DNA of 35,519 bases, taken from IMG/VR virus record IMGVR_UViG_3300035698_020928, positions 1 through 35,519 of that record, one strand, 5' to 3'. The notes under the pieces were generated by a model. It worked only from the letters and a program-made list of their open reading frames with translations, made no database searches and was not told where the DNA came from. This document shows positions 8,946 through 17,957 of the stretch, piece by piece (the stretch's first letter is position 1; the number at the start of each line of letters is the position of its first letter). The DNA is from a virus. Made by a program: the position numbers and the translations under genes.

Positions 8946-9152
8946 GTGTCTGATACCGTTACGACCCCTCAAATGAAAGATGATGTCCAATCTCTCAGCG
9001 TTTTCTTCCAAGTTATTTTCCAATCTGCTTCTCAATTGTCTGGTATGCCAGATCCTTTAGCACCTGAATATATCGCGTTGAAGAATTTGATGAAGCATAA
9101 CTGGGCTGAATTTGAAGCTATTTTCAAAAGGTTAGAATCTGACATTGGCTAG
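8946..9152 (+). CDS. Small virion-operon protein, 68 aa, unknown
   Basis: The gene starts with GTG at 8946, 6 nt after a strong AAGGAG. It is the first gene behind the 8881 promoter. The 68-residue product is mostly helical in appearance (LSVFFQVIFQSASQLSG, ALKNLMKHNWAEFEAIFKRLE), with no membrane segment or recognisable motif. Its TAG stop overlaps a TTG start of the next gene. Position before the scaffold suggests a head or assembly role, but I do not recognise the family. Confidence 0.7.
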   Translation: MSDTVTTPQMKDDVQSLSVFFQVIFQSASQLSGMPDPLAPEYIALKNLMKHNWAEFEAIFKRLESDIG

Positions 9153-9534
9153 TCCATATCAGTTTCCATGGGTTAATTTCTGCGCTCCTATGCGTGAAAG
9201 TATGGACAGTTCGGAGACTTTGTTTTACACAGCTCCCGCTGTCACCTTTTTTGATAGCATTATTATCACGAACCTAACAAATAGAGAAATATTCATTGAT
9301 TTTCGATTGTTGGGTGAAAGAATACGGCCAGAAGGAAACGATCCTGTCGTTGAAAAGCCATGGGTAGCTTATAAGCGTTTAGTTCCTCCTTATAGCACTA
9401 TTGAGCTTATGCCTTCAGCTCACTCTGCTCTCATTTTAGAAGCTGGAGATTTCGCATATTTAAACTCCGATTCTTCCGGCAACAAATTTAGCTATATAAT
9501 AGCAGCCCGTCAATTTTTAGAAACAAGTATTTAG
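9145..9534 (+). CDS. Small beta-rich protein, 129 aa, unknown, probably structural
   Basis: The start is TTG 9145, overlapping the upstream stop (translational coupling); the next ATG (9190) would remove 15 residues. The sequence alternates short hydrophobic strands (VTFFDSIIITNLTNREIFIDFRLLGE, YSTIELMPSAHSALILEAGDFAYL) and reads like a small beta sandwich. Lying between the 8881 promoter and the scaffold gene, it may be a head decoration or fibre-attachment protein. That is inference; no family is recognised. Confidence 0.62.
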   Translation: MASPYQFPWVNFCAPMRESMDSSETLFYTAPAVTFFDSIIITNLTNREIFIDFRLLGERIRPEGNDPVVEKPWVAYKRLVPPYSTIELMPSAHSALILEAGDFAYLNSDSSGNKFSYIIAARQFLETSI

Positions 9535-9543
9535 AGGTAAACA

Positions 9544-10503
9544 ATGTCAGATACATTTGATCTTAAAGAGATTTTCAACAAAAGACCTGCTCCTGTTCTT
9601 GCTGATCCAAAAGAGTCAAAAGCGGAAGCTCCTGTAAAGGAAAAGGAAGAAGTTATCAAGAAGACAAAGAAAGAGCCTGTTGAAGAGGATGAGGAAGAAG
9701 AAGATGAAGAAGATTCTCCTAAAAAACAGGTTGATGAAAGCAAGTCAGAAAAAGTCGGACAAAAGCTTGACAGAAATCGGGATGATGATGAAGACGACAA
9801 CCCTAAAGAAAAAGTCCCTGATTATAAAGTAGAGAATGAAAGACTTCAAAGAACACTTAGGGATACTCAAAAGTCGTTCCACGAAGATCGAAAGAAGCTA
9901 TCCGCTTATAAAAAAACAGTCAACAAGTTCATCGATGATGGCGTTCTTACTGAAGATGAGGCGCAAGTTTTGCTTGATCATACGCAATTCGAAGGTGAAG
10001 TTGTCAATGAATCTAAGACACTCATAGCCCGTTATTCTGAAGTTTGGGACAAAGAAATTGGCAATATTAAGAAATACAACAAGAAAGATGTTCCTCATAT
10101 TGAACAATGTATCCGAGCTTTCCAACATATGTATGATACTTCCACCGCAAGTGAGCGGGAAGATATCCTAGATGACTTGTCTAATTATGAAGATGACGAA
10201 ATTGAGTTTACCAACAGGATGCTCGCACTCGGCAGTGAATACAACGATGATGTATACTCCGATCTTAAAGATGCTGGCGGCATCCGTAATGTAAAAGCTA
10301 AATATCAAGATAAAATTGATGATCTACAAAAAGAGCTTGACAAGATTACAGAGAAGTATAATAAATTAAAGAAGAAGCATTCTGACTATGATGCCGAACC
10401 TGCTAACTTAAGAATTTCTTCATGTGCAGCTTATGTCGGTGATACGAAGAATGATTCGTTAGACTTTGGAAAAATGTTTAAAGACAAGTTCCATCGTCGT
10501 TAA
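9544..10503 (+). CDS. Scaffolding protein
   Basis: Position immediately before the major capsid gene and composition both point to the internal scaffold that directs prohead assembly. The 319-residue protein begins with about 90 very charged, acidic residues (VEEDEEEEDEEDSPKK, RNRDDDEDDNPKEK). A helical middle and a coiled coil (DKIDDLQKELDKITEKYNKLKKKH, about 248-275) follow. The C-terminal tail is short and basic (KMFKDKFHRR), as scaffold proteins that bind coat often have. The ATG at 9544 follows AGAGGT. The long antisense Ser-rich frame here is only the mirror of the Asp/Glu codons. Confidence 0.82.
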   Translation: MSDTFDLKEIFNKRPAPVLADPKESKAEAPVKEKEEVIKKTKKEPVEEDEEEEDEEDSPKKQVDESKSEKVGQKLDRNRDDDEDDNPKEKVPDYKVENERLQRTLRDTQKSFHEDRKKLSAYKKTVNKFIDDGVLTEDEAQVLLDHTQFEGEVVNESKTLIARYSEVWDKEIGNIKKYNKKDVPHIEQCIRAFQHMYDTSTASEREDILDDLSNYEDDEIEFTNRMLALGSEYNDDVYSDLKDAGGIRNVKAKYQDKIDDLQKELDKITEKYNKLKKKHSDYDAEPANLRISSCAAYVGDTKNDSLDFGKMFKDKFHRR

Positions 10504-10729
10504 GGGTTTTTAGATTTCTTACCTTTGTTATTGAATTGGGCATTCCCGGTCGGCAAAGTCGCTTTCTAAAGCCAGTCTGAGCTTACTAGACGCGAAATTC
10601 TAGAATGAGACGACACTAGTCTTACCTCACTCTATCGAACGTACCTTACCTCAGTATGTAAAGAAAAAAATGGTTATCCACATATGGTTTGTGGATTTGT
10701 TATTTAATTTTTACGTATAGAGGTTTTCT
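10504..10729 (+). other. Non-coding leader between scaffold and capsid genes
   Basis: These 226 bp hold no credible gene. They contain a palindrome ATTCTAGAAT (10597-10606), a direct repeat CTTACCTCA (10621-10629 and 10645-10653), and a 7-bp hairpin pairing 10676-10682 with 10690-10696 shortly before the capsid ribosome binding site. No convincing promoter or T-tailed terminator is seen. The length and structure are unusual in an operon whose other gaps are mostly under 20 bp. Confidence 0.45.
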
Positions 10730-11839
10730 ATGGCTTATATTCCAGCACTACCAAACGGATTTTCTACATCCGAAATTCCAGTACACATCAGTCAGGAGTT
10801 CTTTAAAGAAACTCTACTTGAAACTAACATGTCCCCATTTATGGGAGCAGACGAACAATCTATCGTTCAATTACGACGGAAACCTAATGGCTCCGGTCCT
10901 ACAGAGACTTTTAACCTAATCCGTGAACTTGATTACAAAAATGTAATTAAGGGATTTGACCAAATTTCAGGTAAGGGGCAAAACTTAAAGTTCTATTCCG
11001 ATACTCTTACTGTCGAGTTCCAGGCTCAAGAACCAGCTAAATTATCTGGCGTTCAAGTTGTTGATATGCAGACCCCTTTGCCTATTTTTGAGCAATTACG
11101 ACCACAGCTATCTACATCTAGCAAACGGAACCTGACTTATTCCATTTTAAAAGCAGCTACTTTTGATAACTATCCAGACTTAACGCAAGGTCCTGTTGCC
11201 GAACGTGTCTTGTATGGTTCTGGCAATGCTTATAATGTAAGCATTACTGGCGCGGTCACTGCAATGAACGGAACTGCTTGGGATGAGAGTGGCGCGTCTG
11301 TAGATGGTATCAAAAAGATGCGAAACATAGCAGTTACGGGCGGTCTCCAGTATCAAGCTGAAAAACGTATTAGCCCTTATATGCTCCATACAAAGAACAA
11401 TACGCCTTCTCCTTTCTACTGTTATTTCATGGACACCGAATCCCTTGCAGGGCTTCAGGCTGACCCCAAGTGGAATGCTCAATACCAACGTGGCGTTATT
11501 GAAATGGCTAACCAGCCGTCTCTTTTCAATGGTGCTTATTTCCAAGGTCAAATTGGCAACATCATGATCTACGAAATGCCTGAGCTTGGTGATTTCCGCG
11601 TTACCGCTGGTGGAAGAACTGCGGCATGGAACCTATTTTGTGGCGCGCAAGCTATCGGTTGCGTATGGCACAAAGACCCATGGTTCGGCGAAGAGTGGAG
11701 CAACATGCGCACTGTCGTTGAAATGGCCGTTATGGAAATGAGAGGCATCAAAGCTCTTAAATTCCCATCATACAAAGCTAACAACCAAGCCGTTGTTATT
11801 GAAAACGGTATGATCCACAATCTCGTACAAATCGGCTAA
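10730..11839 (+). CDS. Major capsid protein (N4-gp56 type)
   Basis: This is the main coat protein of the head. The 369-residue length, position after the scaffold, and sequence features fit the N4-gp56 family of HK97-fold coat proteins: TVEFQAQEPAKLSGVQVVDMQTPLPIFEQLR in the first third, and near the C-terminus a GGRTAAWNLFCGAQAIGCVWHKDP block followed by EMRGIKALKFPS. The ATG at 10730 has AGAGG upstream (ATAGAGGTTTTCT). It should be the most abundant virion protein, which may explain the structured leader. Confidence 0.85.
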   Translation: MAYIPALPNGFSTSEIPVHISQEFFKETLLETNMSPFMGADEQSIVQLRRKPNGSGPTETFNLIRELDYKNVIKGFDQISGKGQNLKFYSDTLTVEFQAQEPAKLSGVQVVDMQTPLPIFEQLRPQLSTSSKRNLTYSILKAATFDNYPDLTQGPVAERVLYGSGNAYNVSITGAVTAMNGTAWDESGASVDGIKKMRNIAVTGGLQYQAEKRISPYMLHTKNNTPSPFYCYFMDTESLAGLQADPKWNAQYQRGVIEMANQPSLFNGAYFQGQIGNIMIYEMPELGDFRVTAGGRTAAWNLFCGAQAIGCVWHKDPWFGEEWSNMRTVVEMAVMEMRGIKALKFPSYKANNQAVVIENGMIHNLVQIG

Positions 11840-11857
11840 AGAAAGGAATTTTATATT

Positions 11858-12280
11858 ATGGTCGCTGTTATTAGACACGCTGAAATTGTAAACACAACCG
11901 GAGCTGTTGTTGCTCCTGGTGGAGCAATTGTAGAAATTGGTCAAGACAATTCTCTTCAATCTGTTACTCGCACCTTGGCAGCAATAGATGTCGGGAGCAC
12001 TGCTGGGAAAATCCAACATGCCAATGGAATGATTTTTGCTGAATTCAGAGGGGCTACGATTAAATCGGTTAGCTTTGATGTTCAGAGAGACGCCGCTGGT
12101 GATGGAACTGGTTTCTTCTACAATTTTTATTACCTTACTGATCAGAGAGCATACGTTGGGTATAAAATTGTTACGTCCAATGGAATAAGCACACTTTTCG
12201 TAAGAGATGGTGGTGCAGGCAATGGTCTTCTTGTCGCTACCGATAAGATCGTTGCAAAAATCGAACTCGGCAATACTTAA
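11858..12280 (+). CDS. Probable head decoration or head-associated protein, 140 aa
   Basis: A 140-residue beta-rich protein (VVAPGGAIVEIGQDNSLQSVTR, GKIQHANGMIFAEFRGATIKSVSF, NGISTLFVRDGGAGNG) follows the coat gene at 18 bp with a good AAGGA site. It ends at a strong terminator, so it is co-expressed with coat. Small proteins in this place commonly decorate or stabilise capsids; I do not recognise the family. Confidence 0.68.
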   Translation: MVAVIRHAEIVNTTGAVVAPGGAIVEIGQDNSLQSVTRTLAAIDVGSTAGKIQHANGMIFAEFRGATIKSVSFDVQRDAAGDGTGFFYNFYYLTDQRAYVGYKIVTSNGISTLFVRDGGAGNGLLVATDKIVAKIELGNT

Positions 12281-12286
12281 AAGATT

Positions 12287-12316
12287 GGGGGTATGTGAAA
12301 GCATATCCCCTTTTTT
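12287..12316 (+). terminator. Rho-independent terminator after the capsid genes
   Basis: A 9-bp stem (12287-12295 with 12302-12310, one G-T pair) has a 6-nt loop, TGAAAG, that can close to a GAAA tetraloop. Six T follow at 12311-12316. It would reduce read-through from the very active coat region into the tail genes. Confidence 0.88.
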
Positions 12317-12343
12317 AAATGTTAATATTAAAGGTTAGTATCA

Positions 12344-13012
12344 ATGGATGTTACTGAAATTCTCAAGATTTTAGCCACATTAAGCATAGGCTTAGATGAT
12401 ATTGACGTAACTAATGAAAATGATAGCGATGTAATTGTATTCTTGAGATATATCAATCTTGTTTATATTCAATTATTAAATGCTACCGCTTCTGAAAATC
12501 CTTTAATCGTTAAATTGCATGAAAAATTAGACTGTACTGATGGCGTTCTTGCTCCTACATCTAAACCAATATTCTTTCCTAAAGTTATTTATGACATTTC
12601 ATCTAACACGCCTTTAATGGGTACTTTAGAAGGTGATGTTCTACAAAAAGACCCTTCATTAACGCAAACAGGTTCGCCTTTCCAATGGTACTATTCCAAT
12701 GGCGATATCAACGTTTACCCTTTGGCTACGAGTTTAGTTGTGAATGGTGGCGGATTTGGTATTAGGTATATTGCCCAGCCTTCTTTGTTAAAACTCACCT
12801 CTTTAAGTTCGGATATATTAATCCCGCCTATGTATCAGCAAATATTAGCGGATGGTGCAAGTTATTATGTTTTCCAATCTGAAACTGGTTTTAAAGACCA
12901 AGGTAAGATGATGTCAGCTCAAGCTAAGTGGGAAGACGGAAAAAGACAGCTGTTCTCTTATATGAAAAACATAAGCGGCAAAAAAATACTCTCAACGTAT
13001 AGTCCCGTCTGA
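12344..13012 (+). CDS. Head-tail adaptor protein (SU10-adaptor-like)
   Basis: A 222-residue protein after the capsid genes and before the nozzle-like gene. The N-terminal half is helical. The C-terminal half (DILIPPMYQQILADGASYYVFQSETGFKDQGKMMSAQAKWEDGKRQLFSYMKN) has the two-helix pattern of phage adaptor proteins that dock under the portal, such as those of podovirus SU10. AAAGG precedes the ATG. Its TGA overlaps the next ATG (TGATG). The role is inferred from position and helix pattern. Confidence 0.65.
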   Translation: MDVTEILKILATLSIGLDDIDVTNENDSDVIVFLRYINLVYIQLLNATASENPLIVKLHEKLDCTDGVLAPTSKPIFFPKVIYDISSNTPLMGTLEGDVLQKDPSLTQTGSPFQWYYSNGDINVYPLATSLVVNGGGFGIRYIAQPSLLKLTSLSSDILIPPMYQQILADGASYYVFQSETGFKDQGKMMSAQAKWEDGKRQLFSYMKNISGKKILSTYSPV

Positions 13013-15471
13013 TGATATACGAAGCTGGATATACTGTTGTTGAATTGCACCCGGCCACCAAGGGAATGAACCTTAACACGGCTCCTGAGCTGCTTAAGCA
13101 AGAGTATTCAACTTATATTGAAAACATTATGCCCGACTCTCTTGGTGAGGGTAAGGTACGACATGGAACAGCTTCATTCGCTGATGTTGTTGGTGAGTCA
13201 GTAGTTGACAAAGTTATTAAAGCTTTCCCTTTTACGGCTAACGATGGTAGCAAGCAGCAAATCCTTTATTATAACGGATTAAAGAATTTTGCTGAGTTTA
13301 CAAACTTAAGAATTATTTCATCTAATACTATTTTGGTTACAAGCCCCAATGTTGGTTTGTTTAAGCCAGATACGTTTTTGAGGGTGCAGTATAACTATGG
13401 TGAAGAAGCTGATGCTATCTATTTGATAACAAACATTGTTCCTGTCGCAGGTCATGCTAACTCAGTCTACGTAGAGGTTGAGGATAATAGTTTCCCTGAC
13501 AATCTTGTTGATTTCTATTTGCAAGCTGTTAATCCAAACCCGCAACGTATTAGTAGCACTTCATTTAGCATAACAGTTCCTGCTGATTTCATTGCAGAAG
13601 CATACTATTTTGAGGGACAGAAATTAAAACTATCCATTGATGGTTTTCCAACCAATCTTGTTATTGCAGTTGGCGGAGTTGATGACACGGTTGAAGGTGA
13701 AATAACCTTTATAACAACCCTTCCTAATGTCCCTGCTTTTACTAATGCTAACGAACGACTTTTAAGTTATGAATCCCTAACCCCTTCTGTGTCTGTTATT
13801 TATAATTCCTATGGCTACATCAAAGTCTTGGATATGAAGACAAAGACCCTTCTTGGAGGTGCTGATCAGACTATTGAAAATTTGTCAGTAGCTTGCGTTC
13901 CACGTTCTGAATGCTTTGCGAAGCGTTTGTGGATATTCAACGGCGTTGACGATGTAATGATATGGGATGGTGCGGTTTTAAAGGTATATGAAGAGCCTGT
14001 AAAAGAAAGAGCAGCTTCTTTTAGTCGAATAGATAATAGGAACTTCTCATTTGTAACAGATTCCACTTTTGATATTACTAAATATCAGGACAAAAATATT
14101 GACTTGCAGGTTTTTCGTCAAAACAGAACAAGTGAGGCGGCTACATATCTTGTAACAGCCGTTGCCTTCGCTGAAGATACTTCAATTGCAACAATTACTG
14201 TTTCTGTCGATCTCTTTGATTTTGCACAGCAAGACTCTGTTTCTGTGTTTTACTTCGATAAACTCCCTAAGTTCAGCTTCATGAAAGGTGCGCATGATAG
14301 GCTTTGGTGCCTGGGTGAAGGTGCTGTAGGGTTAGAATATCGAAAACCTATAAACAACACCAATGTTGCTATGAGGTTTTATTATTCATATAACGCTTTC
14401 AGCGACGAGGCTGGTTTCGGTTTCTTCAATGAAAAAACAAAATCCGTTCCTAGTGAAGATATCTCTGCTAAGCATGGTGTTGCAGATAATTTAGAAGCTA
14501 TTGTTCAGCTATCGGGCAATCTCGTCTTTATGGGTAGGCAGAACTCACAAGTATGGAAAGGTGTTGACCCTCGTGCTGAAGGTTCACCAAACTACTTTTC
14601 GTGGTCGGTAACTCTACCAATAGGTATCTATCATGGCGATTTAATAGTTGAGTTAGCCAATGATGCTCAATTCTTATCTCAAAACGGCTTTGCTTCTTTT
14701 GGCACGTTAAATATAGCCAAGCAATTTGCTGCTTCGAATACGCCAAATATGGACAAGATAGCTACAGAGTTTATGTCAATAATTGATAATAACTATCAAT
14801 ATCGTGCATGTGCTTCCTTTAAATATAGCGGTGGATCATTCTGTGGTTTCAAAATTGGCACGAATGATGTGATTGTCTCTAGATTCCATACTTCCTTTTT
14901 CTGGTGGGGTCTATTCTCCGGTGACTTTACTTCCTCATCTTGCTTCCTCTCTTTCCAAGAAGATTCCTTATACCTGTATATCGGTAATAAAATATATTTC
15001 TATGCCGACGGTTTCAGCAATTCAACCGTTATGTATGGTGATAGAGATGAAACCAGATATATCAATTTCTCTGAAACAAAATATGTAAATAATATTAAAA
15101 GACGTTACGCAAACAAACGATATGAAGTTGAGTGTGACTATTCTTCAAGTATTATTGTTAATCCTGAAAACAATATAAACATATATATATCAGGCAACTT
15201 AAGAAATACTTTTGTTCTGCAAGATGTATATAAACTTCCTATGCGAGGCGACTTGTTGGGTACTATTACTCTGGTCGATGGAAGTAAATCAGGATCCTTA
15301 GATTACCCAAATCCTGCCGCTCTAGGTTTGAGGTTGGACATCCCATCTCATACTAAAAAAGGAAGACTTCAATTCGTCAGTAATAACTTTTTAGTTACAA
15401 TCGCAGGTCAAATTAAGAATGGACCATTTGTATTAAATAAAATCCGATTATTCGGTATTGTAGAAAGATAA
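13012..15471 (+). CDS. Tail nozzle / tubular protein
   Basis: An 819-residue beta-rich protein translationally coupled to the adaptor. It opens with TAPELLKQEYSTYIENIMPDSLGEGKVRHGT, the start seen in podoviral tail-tube and nozzle proteins that describe most of the short tail. In the middle, RLWIFNGVDDVMIWDGAVLKV is another recurrent element of that group. It is larger than T7 gp12-type proteins but in line with nozzle proteins of larger podoviruses. There is no signal for enzymatic activity. It should form the tube below the adaptor ring. Confidence 0.72.
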   Translation: MIYEAGYTVVELHPATKGMNLNTAPELLKQEYSTYIENIMPDSLGEGKVRHGTASFADVVGESVVDKVIKAFPFTANDGSKQQILYYNGLKNFAEFTNLRIISSNTILVTSPNVGLFKPDTFLRVQYNYGEEADAIYLITNIVPVAGHANSVYVEVEDNSFPDNLVDFYLQAVNPNPQRISSTSFSITVPADFIAEAYYFEGQKLKLSIDGFPTNLVIAVGGVDDTVEGEITFITTLPNVPAFTNANERLLSYESLTPSVSVIYNSYGYIKVLDMKTKTLLGGADQTIENLSVACVPRSECFAKRLWIFNGVDDVMIWDGAVLKVYEEPVKERAASFSRIDNRNFSFVTDSTFDITKYQDKNIDLQVFRQNRTSEAATYLVTAVAFAEDTSIATITVSVDLFDFAQQDSVSVFYFDKLPKFSFMKGAHDRLWCLGEGAVGLEYRKPINNTNVAMRFYYSYNAFSDEAGFGFFNEKTKSVPSEDISAKHGVADNLEAIVQLSGNLVFMGRQNSQVWKGVDPRAEGSPNYFSWSVTLPIGIYHGDLIVELANDAQFLSQNGFASFGTLNIAKQFAASNTPNMDKIATEFMSIIDNNYQYRACASFKYSGGSFCGFKIGTNDVIVSRFHTSFFWWGLFSGDFTSSSCFLSFQEDSLYLYIGNKIYFYADGFSNSTVMYGDRDETRYINFSETKYVNNIKRRYANKRYEVECDYSSSIIVNPENNINIYISGNLRNTFVLQDVYKLPMRGDLLGTITLVDGSKSGSLDYPNPAALGLRLDIPSHTKKGRLQFVSNNFLVTIAGQIKNGPFVLNKIRLFGIVER

Positions 15472-15477
15472 ACTTAG

Positions 15478-16551
15478 ATGGCAGAAAATTATCACAGGCC
15501 AGGTACCGATTATGTCCCAGAGTCTCGACCAAATGACAACCAGTTCAAGATATATACTCGGAATCTCAAAAGACCAGTTCCCGATCAGATTTATGACATA
15601 AACTTTGGGTATACGATTGACCGTTTGAATGACTTAGATATTCGAATTGGTAATGCGCAAATCCAAGCTCTTCCAGGTATTGACGATGCTTTAAATGTTG
15701 GTAAGCTTCTTACTCTTAGCCAACTTAACACTATATCTTGGGTGAATGTAACGAGCGATAACATTCTTGATGAATCTATTTTAGGTTTAAAGTTAGTCCC
15801 ACAAACTATCACGCAAAGGGAATTAGCTGACGGTGGAATCCCTACTTCAAAAATAGCGCAACAGGCAATAACTACTGGATTGTTGGCTGATGAGTGTGTG
15901 ACTACCGATCAGTTAGGCGAAGGAGCGGTCACTACAGATAAGATCGGCGCGTCTGCGGTTACTTCTGATGAAATTGCCGATGGCGCTATTAGAACAGCAG
16001 AGCTAGCAAATGGTGCCGTTACTTTAGCTAAATTAAACGCAGACGTTATGGATTTTATGAATGCTCTAGTCCCTATTGGCACGATAATTGAACTGCCTAT
16101 TACGATTGCTGTTCCATCTATTTACAAAGAAGCTAACGGGCAATTGCTTAGCCGTATTACGTATGCCTCTTTGTTTGCTGCTTATGGCACAACTTATGGA
16201 GCAGGTGATGGCGCAACAACATTTGCTCTGCCAGATAAGCGGGGCAGATCATCAGTGGGTATCGGATCAGATAATAGCACAGCCGGACGGATTACAGTCG
16301 CAACAGCTCCTTCTATTGTTCTTGGTGGTGCCTTTGGGTATGAGACACATACCCTAACTACGCCTCAAATCCCCGCCCATACCCATGGATTGGCATGGAG
16401 CTTCAATAATTTAGATGGCAAATTGGATGTAAATTTTACATCAATTAACAATGTAGATAATGGCGTGGAAACTGCATCGACCGGTGGTGGATTGCCACAC
16501 AACAACGTTCAGCCTTCAATATTCACTAAATATTATGTAAGGGCTTTGTAA
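15478..16551 (+). CDS. Tail fibre with phage tail collar domain
   Basis: A 357-residue fibre. Residues about 130-190 are short repeats of the type LGEGAVTTDKIGASAVTSDEIADGAI, a beta-helical or triple-stranded shaft. Residues about 199-262 are a collar domain (VPIGTIIELP, ANGQLLSRITYASLFAAYGTTYG, FALPDKRGRSSVGIG). The end has PQIPAHTHG, whose HxH pair can bind metal in trimeric tips, and a C-terminal HNNVQPSIFTKYYVRAL, standard for this family. It lies 6 bp after the nozzle gene and should be attached to the tail. Confidence 0.85.
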   Translation: MAENYHRPGTDYVPESRPNDNQFKIYTRNLKRPVPDQIYDINFGYTIDRLNDLDIRIGNAQIQALPGIDDALNVGKLLTLSQLNTISWVNVTSDNILDESILGLKLVPQTITQRELADGGIPTSKIAQQAITTGLLADECVTTDQLGEGAVTTDKIGASAVTSDEIADGAIRTAELANGAVTLAKLNADVMDFMNALVPIGTIIELPITIAVPSIYKEANGQLLSRITYASLFAAYGTTYGAGDGATTFALPDKRGRSSVGIGSDNSTAGRITVATAPSIVLGGAFGYETHTLTTPQIPAHTHGLAWSFNNLDGKLDVNFTSINNVDNGVETASTGGGLPHNNVQPSIFTKYYVRAL

Positions 16552-16928
16552 TGATTCAATTCACAGAAATATCTAAAGACGAAATCTACAGCACACATAA
16601 TGAATATTATAACGATAATGCGCGTTATTTTAAAATCAGCAAGCCAAATAAACCTTTGTGTATTTATGGAATTTTTGAACATAGCAAGGATATAGTCGAA
16701 GCTTTCTGGGTGCATACTTCTTTCAATAGAGATGTTGTAAGCAAGACATTCTTTAACAAGTTGTTTTCACATGTTTTTTCATTAGGATATAAGGTGGTTT
16801 TCACCTGGAGCAGATGCCCGAAGTTAATAAATATTTTTGGTAAATACGCAGATTTTGGAATTGTAAAAGTGCCATGTCCTGCTTGGGATAAGGACGAAAC
16901 AAAAACTTGGTTTATGAAGAGGATATAA
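16551..16928 (+). CDS. Small protein, possibly GNAT-fold, 125 aa
   Basis: It starts at an ATG overlapping the previous stop (TAATG). The 125-residue sequence has an alternating strand-helix order (LCIYGIFEHSKDIVEAFWVHT, SKTFFNKLFSHVFSLGYKVVFTWSR, FGKYADFGIVKVPC) like small GNAT-fold proteins that podoviruses often carry before their internal virion protein genes. No acetyl-CoA-binding loop is clear, so an enzymatic role is doubtful. It could also be an internal virion protein. Confidence 0.55.
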   Translation: MIQFTEISKDEIYSTHNEYYNDNARYFKISKPNKPLCIYGIFEHSKDIVEAFWVHTSFNRDVVSKTFFNKLFSHVFSLGYKVVFTWSRCPKLINIFGKYADFGIVKVPCPAWDKDETKTWFMKRI

Positions 16929-16931
16929 AAT

Positions 16932-17957
16932 ATGTGTTGGGGAGATGACGCACCTGAGATGCAAGCCATACCAAATCCACCTTCTGAGAAGGAGATGATG
17001 GATTTTTTCAACTATGTCACAGGAACTCAGACGGTTACTGTAACGGGAGCTGATGGTAAGAGACAACGTTTAACTACAAAATTGCCGGCAACACCGGAGG
17101 AACAAAGAGCCATTGATGTCGGGCAAGATTTAGTTATTACTTCTCTTGAGGATTTGCAGAAGCTTTATAAATATGATCCTAGGTCAGTTGTTAGCTTTGC
17201 ACCATTAGTCCAGGCAGCTAGTAACTTAAATCAAGAAACATTGCAAGACTTAGGCCAGTTTGCAAATCTGGGTGATATTGAGCAGAGGAAGCAACAGTTC
17301 AGAGAAATGAACCGAACGCTAGTTGACGAACAATTCGCTAGGGAGAGGATGTCTAATGAAGAGCGTCTAGCACATTCTGGAAGAGGTTCAGGAACTTATG
17401 CAGCTGAATCGAGAGCAGCCATGGCAAGATCGCAAGGATTAGCTCGTGCTGAAGGAGATGCCCGTGCTGTTATGGGGGCTGAAGAATATGCCGCTAAACG
17501 TCTCGGTACAGATGCTCAAGCATTTGGATTAAGGCAAGGTGGAAGAGAAAACACTTTGGGTGTTGTCAAAGCTGAATACGGTTTGAATAAAGCTGACGAA
17601 CAAGATCAGAACCAACGTCGACTAGAAGCTATTCAAGAACGAGGCAACCAATTCAAAGTTGGTTCTCATGTTCGTAAATATAACGATTGGTTGGCTTTGC
17701 AAGGCAATACCCAGCAAGATGCACTTAATACATATCAAGCTGAAAATAATGTGCAAAATCAAAGATATGGCATGCAAGTTAATGCTATTCAGGCTAATAA
17801 TAAAGCTAAGATGGATGAGTACAATAATAGGGCCCCTTCTTTTGGTGAATGGGCTATGGGTACGGCTGGTAAAATAGGTAGTTCAATGTTTACAGCTTCT
17901 CCCGAATCAATGGCGGGACGTGCTGGTAAGAAAATATCGGGGGCATTTGGATTCTAA
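16932..17957 (+). CDS. Internal virion / ejection protein 1
   Basis: A 341-residue helical protein rich in Ala, Gln, Arg and Gly. The region REMNRTLVDEQFARERMSNEERLAHSGRGSGTYAAESRAAMARSQG and the long polar helices after it are typical of podoviral ejection proteins packed in the head and injected with DNA. It is the first of three such genes linked by overlaps: its TAA overlaps the next ATG. The C-terminal tail is Gly/Ala rich (GEWAMGTAGKIGSSMF). No lytic transglycosylase motif is seen. Confidence 0.65.
   Translation: MCWGDDAPEMQAIPNPPSEKEMMDFFNYVTGTQTVTVTGADGKRQRLTTKLPATPEEQRAIDVGQDLVITSLEDLQKLYKYDPRSVVSFAPLVQAASNLNQETLQDLGQFANLGDIEQRKQQFREMNRTLVDEQFARERMSNEERLAHSGRGSGTYAAESRAAMARSQGLARAEGDARAVMGAEEYAAKRLGTDAQAFGLRQGGRENTLGVVKAEYGLNKADEQDQNQRRLEAIQERGNQFKVGSHVRKYNDWLALQGNTQQDALNTYQAENNVQNQRYGMQVNAIQANNKAKMDEYNNRAPSFGEWAMGTAGKIGSSMFTASPESMAGRAGKKISGAFGF

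Noticed and set aside
9531-9800. Ser-rich 89-residue open frame on the - strand
   Set aside because: It is the mirror of the Asp/Glu-rich scaffold N-terminus, where GAA/GAT codons read as TTC/ATC/TCT on the other strand. It has no ribosome binding site.
11768-12304. 178-residue - strand open frame
   Set aside because: It lies opposite the capsid end and the following small gene, both with good starts and context, and crosses the terminator at 12287-12316.
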